Below, one piece after another: positions 1 through 7,443 of a DNA stretch of 48,525 bases. The DNA lies in assembly GCA_937123825.1 (NCBI GenBank), contig CAKZKQ010000301.1:1-48525 (forward strand). Direction: 5' to 3'. Every line of letters starts with the position of its first letter. Positions within the stretch are counted from its first letter, which is position 1. The DNA is from an uncultured Pseudomonadota bacterium. GTDB taxonomy: Bacteria > Myxococcota_A > Bradymonadia > Bradymonadales > GCA-2716585. The notes beneath the pieces are model-generated. The model searched no databases, had not been told where the DNA came from, and saw only the letters and a list, made by a program, of their open reading frames with translations. The translations under genes were made by a program, and so were the position numbers.

Positions 1-100
1 CTGGGGGGCCAGGGGCCCGGCACCCGGCGGGCCCAACGGCCACATAACGCCCGGAGGGCTGCATCCAACCACCCCAAGCCTACCACAGACACCGACACGC

Positions 101-1546
101 ATGACCCAACTGACTCCCACAACCCCCACCAACGTCCCGGCAGACCGCCCCCTGGGAGGCCCCGAGCGGCTCTTTGAGTGGCTCAACCCCTTTGGAGGGG
201 CCACGCACGTGGTCATCGCCGCCATCGACACCGCCATTGAGGACGAGCACCTGCGGGCGGCGCTGACCCACCTCCAGCACAAACACCCGACGCTGCGCGC
301 CCACATCCGCAGCGATCGCCAGGGGACGCTGCGCTTTATGCCGCAGCAAAACCCCACGGTGGACTTCAGCAGACGGGACGAAGACCCACTGGAGATCGCC
401 CACCAATGGCTCGACGCCGGCTTTGACACCCACACAGACGCCCCGCTATGGCGCGTGGCCGCCTGCCGCGGCCAGCCGCTGACGTTGGTGATGGCCTTCC
501 ACCACGCGCTGGAGGATGGGCGCTCGTCGGTGGCCTTCATCCGCCAACTGTTGACATGTTGCGGCCTGCTGGCGGCGAGCAAGCCGCTGCCGCCCGCTTC
601 GCCCAGGCCGATGCTGCCCGCGCTCGACGACATGCTGCCGGGGAAGCTGGGTTGGGGTGCGCGCCTGCGCTTCATTGTCCGGGAGGCGTTTCGGCGCTTT
701 GTCCCGCCGGTCATGCTCACCGAAGACCCCGAGGCGACCTGGTCACAGCGCCGCACGCGCCTGCGCACGCTGAACCTCTCAGAAGAGACCACCGGCGCCC
801 TGGTCGCCGCCTGCCGTCGCCATAAGACCACCGTCCAGGGGGCGCTCTCGGCGGCCATGCTCATCGCCGCCGCCCAGACCCACCCCAGCGGCAAGCCGCT
901 GTGGATGAGCTGCGACGCCAACGTCGACCTGCGGGCGTCGTGCTCGCCGCCGGTCTCGGGCGACGCCATCGGCTTGCTGATCGGATCGGTGTCGTGGATG
1001 TTCCGCGTGGCGCCCTCGGAGCCATTCTGGCCGCTGGCCAATATGGTGCGCATGCGTTTGGCCCAGATGCTGGACCGAGGCGACCCCATCGACTCCATGC
1101 GCCTGGTAGACTGGGTCAACTTCAAACCCGAGTGGATCGCCACCAGCGCCACCGTCAGCCACGGGCGCCAGCAGACCACCTTTGTGTCCAATCTGGGGCG
1201 AGTGCGCCAAACGCCGCACTTGACGCACGTGCATTATGCGACGGCGCAGCATGGGTTGGGGGCGTGTTTTTGGGTGGGGGCGGCCACGGTCGAGGGGCGC
1301 TTGAACCTGACTTTTGCCTATGTGCCGCCGCTGGTGAAGGACATTGACGCGTTTGTGGGGCGCTTTGAGGCGGCGCTCAAGGCGGCGCTGAACAAGGGCT
1401 TGCCTCCGCCGGTCAGCGCCGCGAAGTCCAGGATGCTGCCCGCCGCCGAATCGCAGTCTGACGACGCGCAGGCGGACGACGCGCAAGCGGACGAGTCGCA
1501 CAATGACGCGGCTCAGCGCACGGCGGGGAACTCTTCGCAAGGCTGA
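101..1546 (+). CDS. Condensation-domain / PapA-like acyltransferase family protein
   Basis: This 481-residue protein carries the signature of CoA- or carrier-dependent acyltransferases: HHALEDG at residues 134-140 matches the HHxxxDG active-site motif shared by NRPS condensation domains, PapA5-type transferases and wax ester synthases. A second typical element near the C terminus reads TTFVSNLGRV. The length fits a single two-lobed condensation fold without a carrier or adenylation domain, so it probably acts as a free-standing acyltransferase, perhaps making a lipid or wax-like ester; the substrate cannot be read from sequence. The last ~40 residues form an acidic tail with tandem DDAQA units. 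No strong ribosome-binding site precedes ATG 101, so the start is moderately supported. The 3' end overlaps the convergent downstream gene by 34 bases. Confidence 0.75.
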   Translation: MTQLTPTTPTNVPADRPLGGPERLFEWLNPFGGATHVVIAAIDTAIEDEHLRAALTHLQHKHPTLRAHIRSDRQGTLRFMPQQNPTVDFSRRDEDPLEIAHQWLDAGFDTHTDAPLWRVAACRGQPLTLVMAFHHALEDGRSSVAFIRQLLTCCGLLAASKPLPPASPRPMLPALDDMLPGKLGWGARLRFIVREAFRRFVPPVMLTEDPEATWSQRRTRLRTLNLSEETTGALVAACRRHKTTVQGALSAAMLIAAAQTHPSGKPLWMSCDANVDLRASCSPPVSGDAIGLLIGSVSWMFRVAPSEPFWPLANMVRMRLAQMLDRGDPIDSMRLVDWVNFKPEWIATSATVSHGRQQTTFVSNLGRVRQTPHLTHVHYATAQHGLGACFWVGAATVEGRLNLTFAYVPPLVKDIDAFVGRFEAALKAALNKGLPPPVSAAKSRMLPAAESQSDDAQADDAQADESHNDAAQRTAGNSSQG

Positions 1547-2808
1547 ACGACGACGCTGCGCTCGTCAAAGAGGCCGCTTGGCGGCACCGTCCACATGCAG
1601 ATCTCCCAGAAGCTGCCGGGCAGCAGCCCCCTGGGCCAGGTCAGGTCGTCGTCGTTGAAGAGACCGCAGCCGACCACGCCCCGGGCCGCCGAGAGATCCC
1701 GATCGCCGCCCACAAAGTCCTCGGCGACGGCGTCGTCGCAAATGTGATCGCGCACCTCGTCTTCGGTCAGCGGGTTGAGCAGCGCCACGGCGTCCAGGAT
1801 GCCGCACAAGGCCACCTCATCGTCGCTGCCGCCCAGGAAACAGTCGGCCAGGAACTGGGACATCTCCGTCACGGCAGTCTCTTCGGTGGTCAACGTGCGG
1901 TCGGCCACCACGTTGCAGGTAAAGCCCGCGCACAACTCCACGCCGGGACACTCAAAGTGCTCGATGCACTCCACGCAGGTCGCTTGCTCGCGCAAACACA
2001 CCATCTCCCCGGCCTCACAGTCCAACTGCTCGCAAATGTCCACGTCGGGATCCGGGATGCACCGCCCGTTGTCGCACACAAAAGAGTCGGCGCACTGGTC
2101 GTTGTTGTCGCAATCGACCCCTTCGGTCCCCAAACAGACCATGTTCTCGCAGACCAACCCCGTCAAACACTCCGAGTCACGCGCGCAAGAGGCCTCCTGA
2201 ATCCCACGACAGTCCAGCACGTTGCGGTCACAGACCTCCAGCGGACTGGCGCACTCGTCGATCTGACCGTCACAGTTGTCGTCGCGCTCGTTGCAAAGCT
2301 CGCTGGCATCGGGGTTGATGGCTGGGTTGGTGTCATCGCAGTCCGGACCCAGACAGCCATCGCCCTCACCGTACTGGTCGCCGTCTTCATCGACGCAGTT
2401 GACAGGACAGGGCTCGTCACCATCGGCGCAGTCGTCATCGACCTCGTTGCCGCAGATCTCTCGCGCACCGGGCCGCACGTTGCGATCATTGTCATCGCAG
2501 TCCGGCCCCAGGCAATCGTTGCCCTCGCCGTAGCCGTCGCCGTCGTTGTCCGTGCAGGCCGCCGAGCAGTCCACGTTCAGCGTCGGATCTGTGTCGTCAC
2601 AGTCCGGCCCCAGACAGGCCGTGCCGCGCCCAAAGCCGTCGTTGTCCCGGTCAAAGCACTCGGGGGGAGGCGCCGCGTTGTTGGCCGGCGGGCTGGTGTT
2701 GTTGGCCGGCTCGTCCAGTTCTTCTTCTGGGGGTAACTCACTGGTGGCGCACGCCGACACAGCCCACAACAACCCCACCAAACCGACCCATGCAAACCAT
2801 CTGCGCAT
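1513..2808 (-). CDS. MopE-type metal-binding-repeat lipoprotein
   Basis: The predicted 431-residue lipoprotein begins at ATG 2808, preceded by a GGAG box about 11 bases upstream; an in-frame extension to 2958 lacks a signal peptide and is rejected. Residues 1-20 form a lipoprotein signal ending in VSAC, with Cys20 as the lipidation site, followed by an Asn/Pro-rich linker. Three copies of the putative metal-binding module of MopE (pattern DxDGDxYGxGxxCLGPDCDD, then P..EICN..DDNCDGxxDE) lie at about residues 51-82, 85-130 and 138-186. After these comes a Cys-rich region of paired-Cys units such as DCDNNDQCADSFVCDNGRC (residues 232-250), and a ~130-residue tail without a recognised family. It is probably outer-membrane or surface anchored. 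Its stop lies inside the acidic-tail coding region of the convergent gene. Confidence 0.85.
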   Translation of the reverse strand: MRRWFAWVGLVGLLWAVSACATSELPPEEELDEPANNTSPPANNAAPPPECFDRDNDGFGRGTACLGPDCDDTDPTLNVDCSAACTDNDGDGYGEGNDCLGPDCDDNDRNVRPGAREICGNEVDDDCADGDEPCPVNCVDEDGDQYGEGDGCLGPDCDDTNPAINPDASELCNERDDNCDGQIDECASPLEVCDRNVLDCRGIQEASCARDSECLTGLVCENMVCLGTEGVDCDNNDQCADSFVCDNGRCIPDPDVDICEQLDCEAGEMVCLREQATCVECIEHFECPGVELCAGFTCNVVADRTLTTEETAVTEMSQFLADCFLGGSDDEVALCGILDAVALLNPLTEDEVRDHICDDAVAEDFVGGDRDLSAARGVVGCGLFNDDDLTWPRGLLPGSFWEICMWTVPPSGLFDERSVVVQPCEEFPAVR

Positions 2809-2996
2809 ACCCAAGAACTCTCCATATCCACGACGGATGATGATTACACCCCCCTCTTCTGGCCACCCCACCATAGCACAAGTCCAGGCAACCAAAAGAG
2901 CGACCCTTGGGCTGCCCCAAGAAGACATCCCCAGGGAGACCAATCTCCCCAGGGACATTCAACGATCCAACCCACCAAGTCTTCACACCAAAACCC

Positions 2997-3881
2997 CTAA
3001 AAAGGCGGGTTGCTCAGCAGCAGGCGCGCCGCCTCGGGCAATGAGCGCACGGTCTTGAGCTTCTCCCAGAGCTTGCGCGCCGAGTGCGTGTGCACCGCCA
3101 CCGGGTGCTGACTCTCCAGCTTCTCCACCAGACCATAATCAACCGCCTCGCCCTCGGGCTCGTAGGTCCCAAAGAGGCGATCCCAGACCATGAGCACCCC
3201 GCCGTAGTTCTTGTCCAGATACTGGGGATTGCGCCCGTGATGCACGCGGTGGTTTGAGGGCGTGTTGAGCCAGCCATCAAACCACGGCAGCCGATCGATC
3301 AACTCCGTATGGAGCCACTGCTGCCAGGCCAAAACCAACCCCAAGCTCGCCAGGACCAGCAGCGGCTCAAAACCCACCAGCACCAGCGGCGCGTAGAACC
3401 AGGGCGAAAAAAAGAAGTCCACAAAGCTGATCCGACCCCCAATGGTCTGATCATAATGGTTGGCCGAGTGGTGCACCGAGTGGTAGAGCGCCCACAACAC
3501 GTTGACCTCGTGCCCCAACCGGTGCTCCCAGTAGTAGAGGAAGTCCACCAGGACCAGACACAAGAGCGCTGTCCCCCAAGTGGTCGGGATCGACCAGGGC
3601 GCCAGGGCACCAAGCCCAAAGGCGATCGCCACCAACCCCCCCGTCGCCAGCGCCTGCACCACCCACGCCGGCAGCAAACAAAAGACGCTCGTCAACATCC
3701 CCTTGATCCGCACCCAACTCAAATCCCCACGGCGCCACAGTTGCCAGACCTCCAAAATCAGAAACGGCACCGCCAAAAAGACCAACGCCCCGGCCAAAAG
3801 CTCCAAGACCGCCCCCAACCCCGCCGGAGCCCCCGGCAAGGCCGCCTCTCCTGCACCCAACAACCCCTCCAAACCCTGCAT
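2997..3881 (-). CDS. Sterol desaturase / fatty acid hydroxylase family membrane protein
   Basis: This 294-residue integral membrane protein has the histidine boxes of the di-iron fatty acid hydroxylase superfamily: HRLGH at residues 120-124, HSVHH at 134-138 and HRVHH at 211-215, with an extra WLHTE around residue 191. Hydrophobic segments fall at about residues 23-48, 62-90, 102-118 and 163-187. The family hydroxylates or desaturates sterols, fatty acids or carotenoids using O2; the substrate here is unknown. ATG 3881 is chosen over GTG 3887 because the GGGAGG box lies 5 bases before the ATG and would abut the GTG. The gene diverges from a TetR regulator, and the 152-base gap holds a duplicated palindrome, so repression by that regulator is the simplest model. 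Confidence 0.88.
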   Translation of the reverse strand: MQGLEGLLGAGEAALPGAPAGLGAVLELLAGALVFLAVPFLILEVWQLWRRGDLSWVRIKGMLTSVFCLLPAWVVQALATGGLVAIAFGLGALAPWSIPTTWGTALLCLVLVDFLYYWEHRLGHEVNVLWALYHSVHHSANHYDQTIGGRISFVDFFFSPWFYAPLVLVGFEPLLVLASLGLVLAWQQWLHTELIDRLPWFDGWLNTPSNHRVHHGRNPQYLDKNYGGVLMVWDRLFGTYEPEGEAVDYGLVEKLESQHPVAVHTHSARKLWEKLKTVRSLPEAARLLLSNPPF

Positions 3882-3920
3882 GCACACCTCCCGACCTTTG
3901 ATTTGTCTGCAAACCCACCA

Positions 3921-3977
3921 TTTAAAGCATATGATTTAAAACCAATGCTGGCCAATATTTAAAACACATGATTTAAT
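3921..3977. promoter_or_regulatory. Duplicated palindromic operator, probable TetR-family binding site
   Basis: The gap between the divergent desaturase and TetR genes is strikingly AT-rich. It contains TTTAAAGCATATGATTTAAA (3921-3940) and a near copy, TTTAAAACACATGATTTAAT (3958-3977), starting 37 bases apart. The first copy is an almost perfect palindrome of form TTTAAA-n-CATATG-n-TTTAAA. Tandem palindromes between a TetR gene and its divergent neighbour are typical operators for this family; that they are bound by the adjacent regulator is inferred. Confidence 0.65.
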
Positions 3978-4033
3978 TCACAAGGGGCACAGAGACGATT
4001 TTTCATCGCCCCACCCACACGGGAGGCAAAGGC

Positions 4034-4651
4034 ATGAGCCGAGGTCGAGGTTCAAACGTGGAAGAGACGCGCCGGCGCCTCATCGAGGCCGCCATCAACT
4101 TACTGGCGCGAGACGGCGCCCAGGGCGCCAGCCTGCGCGCCATTTGCAAAGAGGCCGGTCAGCGCAACACCGCCGCGGTCCAGTATCACTTTGGCAGCCG
4201 CGAAGGGCTCTTCACCGCCGCTCTGGACCACGTCCTGTTGGCCATCGACCAACCCATCGACGTCACCCCAGCGCTGAGCCGGGAGCTGGGCCTGCACCCC
4301 AACCCCTCCAAGCTCCAGGCCTTTGTCTACCGGGCCTTCTTGCCCATTGTGCTGCTGGAGCGCCGCCACCCCACATGGGGCGCTGCGGGCCAGGGGCTTC
4401 TGGCCAGGGTCATTTTGGGGGAAATGGAGGCGTTGACGGCCCACATGGAGGCCATGGTGCAGGCCGAACACGCGGCGCAGGTCGCCCAATTGGTGAGTTT
4501 GTGCCCTGGCGTGCCCGCCGCAGTGATGGACACGCGCCTGGCGATCGCCAACCCCGCCGTCATCATCTACGGCATCGCAGCCGCCGGTCCCAAAGTCGGG
4601 CTCCTGCTGGACTTCGCCGCCGCTGGCCTTGCCGCCCCCGCCTCGGCATGA
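4034..4651 (+). CDS. TetR/AcrR family transcriptional regulator
   Basis: This 205-residue regulator has a canonical TetR N-terminal helix-turn-helix: ETRRRLIEAAINLLARDG (residues 11-28), then the recognition region GASLRAICKEAG and the motif VQYHFGSREGLF (residues 49-60). The C-terminal ~140 residues form the ligand/dimer domain and carry no diagnostic motif. The start at ATG 4034 follows a GGGAGG box about 8 bases upstream. The length is normal for the family. Its divergent neighbour is the sterol desaturase/hydroxylase gene, and the palindromic repeats between them are the likely operator, so the effector may be a lipid-like substrate or product of that enzyme (inference). Confidence 0.9.
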   Translation: MSRGRGSNVEETRRRLIEAAINLLARDGAQGASLRAICKEAGQRNTAAVQYHFGSREGLFTAALDHVLLAIDQPIDVTPALSRELGLHPNPSKLQAFVYRAFLPIVLLERRHPTWGAAGQGLLARVILGEMEALTAHMEAMVQAEHAAQVAQLVSLCPGVPAAVMDTRLAIANPAVIIYGIAAAGPKVGLLLDFAAAGLAAPASA

Positions 4652-4750
4652 ATCAAGCGACCCCTTTGCGCCCACCACGGTCCATCCGGTAGGTTCTGCC
4701 CCGACCCAAGGCCAGCACATCCGCGGCCACCACCAAGCCGCAGAGCCCCA

Positions 4751-5491
4751 ATGATGTCTCAAGACGACCCCAAAGACCCCAGCAGCACAGACGACACCGC
4801 TGAACCGGTCCAGCAATGGCCCCGCAGCTACCTGCGCCGCCAGGGACACATCACGCGCGGTCAAAAGCGCGCCATTGCGCGGCTCTGGCCCCAGTTTGGC
4901 CTCACCTTCAAGTACGGCCAGACCCTCGACCTGGAGGCCGCCTTTGGCAACGACCACCCCGTCACGCTCGAAATCGGCTTTGGCAAAGGCGACGTGCTGG
5001 CCCACATGGCCTCACAGGCCCCACAGCGCAACTTCCTGGGCATCGAAGTCCATCGCCCAGGGGTCGGCGCGCTGCTGGGACACGTCGAACGACTGGGGCT
5101 GACCAATGTCCGGGTTCTGCGCGGCGACGCCATGATCGTCCTGGCCGAGCACCTGCGCGGCCGCCCCCTGGACCAAACCTGCATCTTCTTCCCCGACCCC
5201 TGGCACCGCACCAAAGACCACAAGCGCCGCATCGTCCGCCCCCAGATCCTCTCGCTGCTGGCCGAGCGCACCCGGCCCGGCGGCCAACTCCACCTGGCCA
5301 CCGACGTCCAGGACTACGCCCGACACATGCAAGAGGCCCTGCACGACAGCCCCCACTGGCAACCCCAGGGACAAGACGGACGGGTACCAAGACCGTCCTG
5401 GCGGCCCATGAGCCTCTATGAGCACAAGGGATTGGATGAAGGGCGCGCCGTCTTCAACCTGCGCGCCACGCTTCAGGAAATGCCTGAATAG
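4751..5491 (+). CDS. trmB: tRNA (guanine(46)-N7)-methyltransferase
   Basis: This 246-residue SAM-dependent enzyme methylates N7 of G46 in the variable loop of tRNAs. Recognisable family elements in order are RSYLRRQGHITRGQKRAI (residues 25-42), the SAM-binding motif LEIGFGKG (73-80), GIEVHRPGVG (97-106) and the TrmB signature FFPDPWHRTKDHKRR (146-160) with its conserved Asp-Pro-Trp and basic cluster. A short acidic N-terminal extension (residues 1-22) precedes the core. Two adjacent ATGs (4751 and 4754) could both serve as start, and no strong ribosome-binding site distinguishes them. It lies about 100 bases after the TetR gene on the same strand and is convergent with the next gene. It is a housekeeping gene amid lineage-specific ones. 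Confidence 0.95.
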   Translation: MMSQDDPKDPSSTDDTAEPVQQWPRSYLRRQGHITRGQKRAIARLWPQFGLTFKYGQTLDLEAAFGNDHPVTLEIGFGKGDVLAHMASQAPQRNFLGIEVHRPGVGALLGHVERLGLTNVRVLRGDAMIVLAEHLRGRPLDQTCIFFPDPWHRTKDHKRRIVRPQILSLLAERTRPGGQLHLATDVQDYARHMQEALHDSPHWQPQGQDGRVPRPSWRPMSLYEHKGLDEGRAVFNLRATLQEMPE

Positions 5492-5522
5492 GCCCTGCCA
5501 ACAGTCTGCTTAAGAAAGCCGC

Positions 5523-6347
5523 TCAACGCGACACGCAGGGGTTGTCCGACTGGTCCGCGTTGGCGATCAGAATGCAGTTGTCGGCACCATCATCCACGCC
5601 GTCACCGTCGCTGTCGGCGTCCAGCGCGTTGATGGAACCGTCGCCGTCCATGTCGACATTCCAATTGGGCTCGTCGCCGTCTTCGATGCCGTCGCCATCG
5701 GTGTCTCGATTGCCGCCACGGGTCCCGCGAAAGACCTCTTGCTGGTCCGTCAGCCCATCGCCGTCCTCGTCCGACGGCGGCAGCCCATCGTTGCCGTCAT
5801 CGTTGTTGTCGTCGTTGTTGCCATCGTCGTCGTCCAACTCCACCGGGTCGTTGCGGTCGTTGGGATCAGACTCGCCCGCATCCACCCGGCCATTGCCGTT
5901 GGGATCCTCGGCCCCATCGTCAATCCCATCGCCGTCGCTGTCGGGGTTGAGCCGATCTGTGGCCGTGGCGTCCTCATCGGCGTCGGGCACAAAAAAACCT
6001 CGGAGAAATTCGGTGTCGTCGTCCAAATCTGCGATGGAGCGACCCCCTTCGGTGCCATCAAGCACGCCGTCGTTGTCACTGTCGGGGTCCAGCGCGTTGA
6101 TCAGCCCATCTCCGTCGGTGTCCTGCAGGCCATCGTCGCCATCAAAGACGCCGTCATCATCGCTGTCGATGTCCGCAGGATCGGTCCCGCTGGCCAACTC
6201 CTGCGCGTCGGACAACCCGTCGCCGTCTTCGTCGTTGAGGTCCACCAACTCAATCCCATCGGTGTCCCGAAAGGTGTTGCAGCCCGGCAGGGACGGCACC
6301 GCAACCAACAAACCCAGCACACACAAGAGCACGCGCACGCCTTTCAT
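5523..6347 (-). CDS. Lipoprotein with thrombospondin type-3 / calcium-binding Asp repeats
   Basis: This 274-residue predicted lipoprotein starts at ATG 6347 behind a strong GGGAGGG box; the signal ends in SLPGC with Cys23 as lipidation site. Almost the whole mature protein is built of Asp-rich calcium-binding repeats of the thrombospondin type-3 class, with pattern DxDxDGxxDGxE. Examples are DLNDEDGDGLSDAQE, DIDSDDDGVFDGDD, DSDGDGIDDGAEDPNGNG and DEDGDGLTDQQE, interrupted by an Asp/Asn-only stretch around residues 175-195. Such rods are stabilised by Ca2+ and usually act as spacers or adhesive modules at the cell surface. The gene is the last of a three-gene unit: its start lies 13 bases after the stop of the TPR protein, which itself overlaps the kinase. 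Confidence 0.85.
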   Translation of the reverse strand: MKGVRVLLCVLGLLVAVPSLPGCNTFRDTDGIELVDLNDEDGDGLSDAQELASGTDPADIDSDDDGVFDGDDGLQDTDGDGLINALDPDSDNDGVLDGTEGGRSIADLDDDTEFLRGFFVPDADEDATATDRLNPDSDGDGIDDGAEDPNGNGRVDAGESDPNDRNDPVELDDDDGNNDDNNDDGNDGLPPSDEDGDGLTDQQEVFRGTRGGNRDTDGDGIEDGDEPNWNVDMDGDGSINALDADSDGDGVDDGADNCILIANADQSDNPCVSR

Positions 6348-6360
6348 CGGCCACCCTCCC

Positions 6361-7443
6361 CTACCAACGGCCGCGCAGCTGCACACCGCCGCCGTCACCA
6401 TCCACCCAGCCGCCCAGGTCCAACGCCCTGGCGTCCTGGGCAGACTCATCGTCCCCATCAAGCAGAATCAAAACCAGCCCCGTGGCCGCCAGCGCGCCGC
6501 CCACCACAAAAATCCCCAGGTTGACAGCCTGGGTCTCGGCGATGTCGCTCTCGATTTCGGCAAATTCATCGGCAGCGCCACGCTGACCAGCGTCTTCCAA
6601 GTCAGAAAAGAGCGCTCCCAGGACCACAATGTCCACTGTCGTCCCCAAGAGAAGCGCTGCACCGCCCACCGTGGTCAAAACCCAACCTGCCGTTGAAAGC
6701 CCTCCCGGGCCCCCACCGTCGGGTGTGGCCACCACCGCAGGACCACAAGAAGCATCAAAGGCGGCCTTCACATCCCCGGTGGGCTCATCGGCGCCCATAA
6801 ACTGCCTGGCTTTGTCGCATTGACCGCCCTTGAGCAGCGCCAGAACCACCGCGTCGCGCTCAAAAGCGACCTCCACGCGACTGGTCTTGAGCGGCTCGAT
6901 CGACACCTTGCGCTCCTGCGACAGACCGTGGAGCGTCGCCCGCAGCCGGTGGGCGCCCGGCGCAATGGACATCGGCGCTGCCGAACAGGCCTGCTTTGGA
7001 CCCTCGTCAATCTGGATCTGAACCTCGGGCTGGGCACAGACGACCTTCAGCTTGCCGTCGCAAAGCTCGGCCATCTCCAGGCGGTAGCGCTCCAGCGCCG
7101 CCTCCACCTCTTCGGGCGACGGCTTGGGCACGCGGGGCGCCGTCATGACTTTGTCGAGGGCCTGTGAGGCATCCGCGCACCGACCCATCTTAAAGAGCGC
7201 CCGGCCAAGGCTCAGCCAGGTGATGTTGGCCTGCCCCGACTCCAGCGACGTCTCATAGAGGCTCACCGCGCGGCCATAGTCGCCCTTGAGATAGGCCTCG
7301 GCCGCCTTCTTATCAAGCTCCAACTGGAACGGGGTCAACTCCACCGAGGGCGGCGCCGTCTGGGCCATCACCGCGGCCCCCCACACCAGCACCACCAGGG
7401 CCACACACACCCCGGATACAACGCGCAACACAGTCTTGATCAT
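6361..7443 (-). CDS. Signal-peptide TPR-type membrane protein, kinase partner
   Basis: This 360-residue protein has an N-terminal signal or anchor (residues 1-27, ending VMAQ). TPR-like helices follow at about 40-130, with EAYLKGDYGRAVSLYETSLE and WLSLGRALFKMGRCADASQALDKVM as two successive motifs. A middle PEGA-like beta domain (about 130-200) contains SIAPGAHRLRATLHGLSQ. Two C-terminal hydrophobic helices lie at about 245-275 and 305-325. The ATG at 7443 overlaps the kinase stop by four bases (ATGA), so translation is probably coupled. Proteins of this plan commonly sit beside membrane Ser/Thr kinases in myxobacteria-like genomes and may be assembly or substrate partners; that role is inferred from context only. 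Confidence 0.75.
   Translation of the reverse strand: MIKTVLRVVSGVCVALVVLVWGAAVMAQTAPPSVELTPFQLELDKKAAEAYLKGDYGRAVSLYETSLESGQANITWLSLGRALFKMGRCADASQALDKVMTAPRVPKPSPEEVEAALERYRLEMAELCDGKLKVVCAQPEVQIQIDEGPKQACSAAPMSIAPGAHRLRATLHGLSQERKVSIEPLKTSRVEVAFERDAVVLALLKGGQCDKARQFMGADEPTGDVKAAFDASCGPAVVATPDGGGPGGLSTAGWVLTTVGGAALLLGTTVDIVVLGALFSDLEDAGQRGAADEFAEIESDIAETQAVNLGIFVVGGALAATGLVLILLDGDDESAQDARALDLGGWVDGDGGGVQLRGRW

Noticed and set aside
1744..2736. 330-codon plus-strand frame opposite the MopE lipoprotein.
   Set aside because: It is antisense to repeated Asp/Cys codons, giving a Val/Ile/Ala-rich repetitive product without features.
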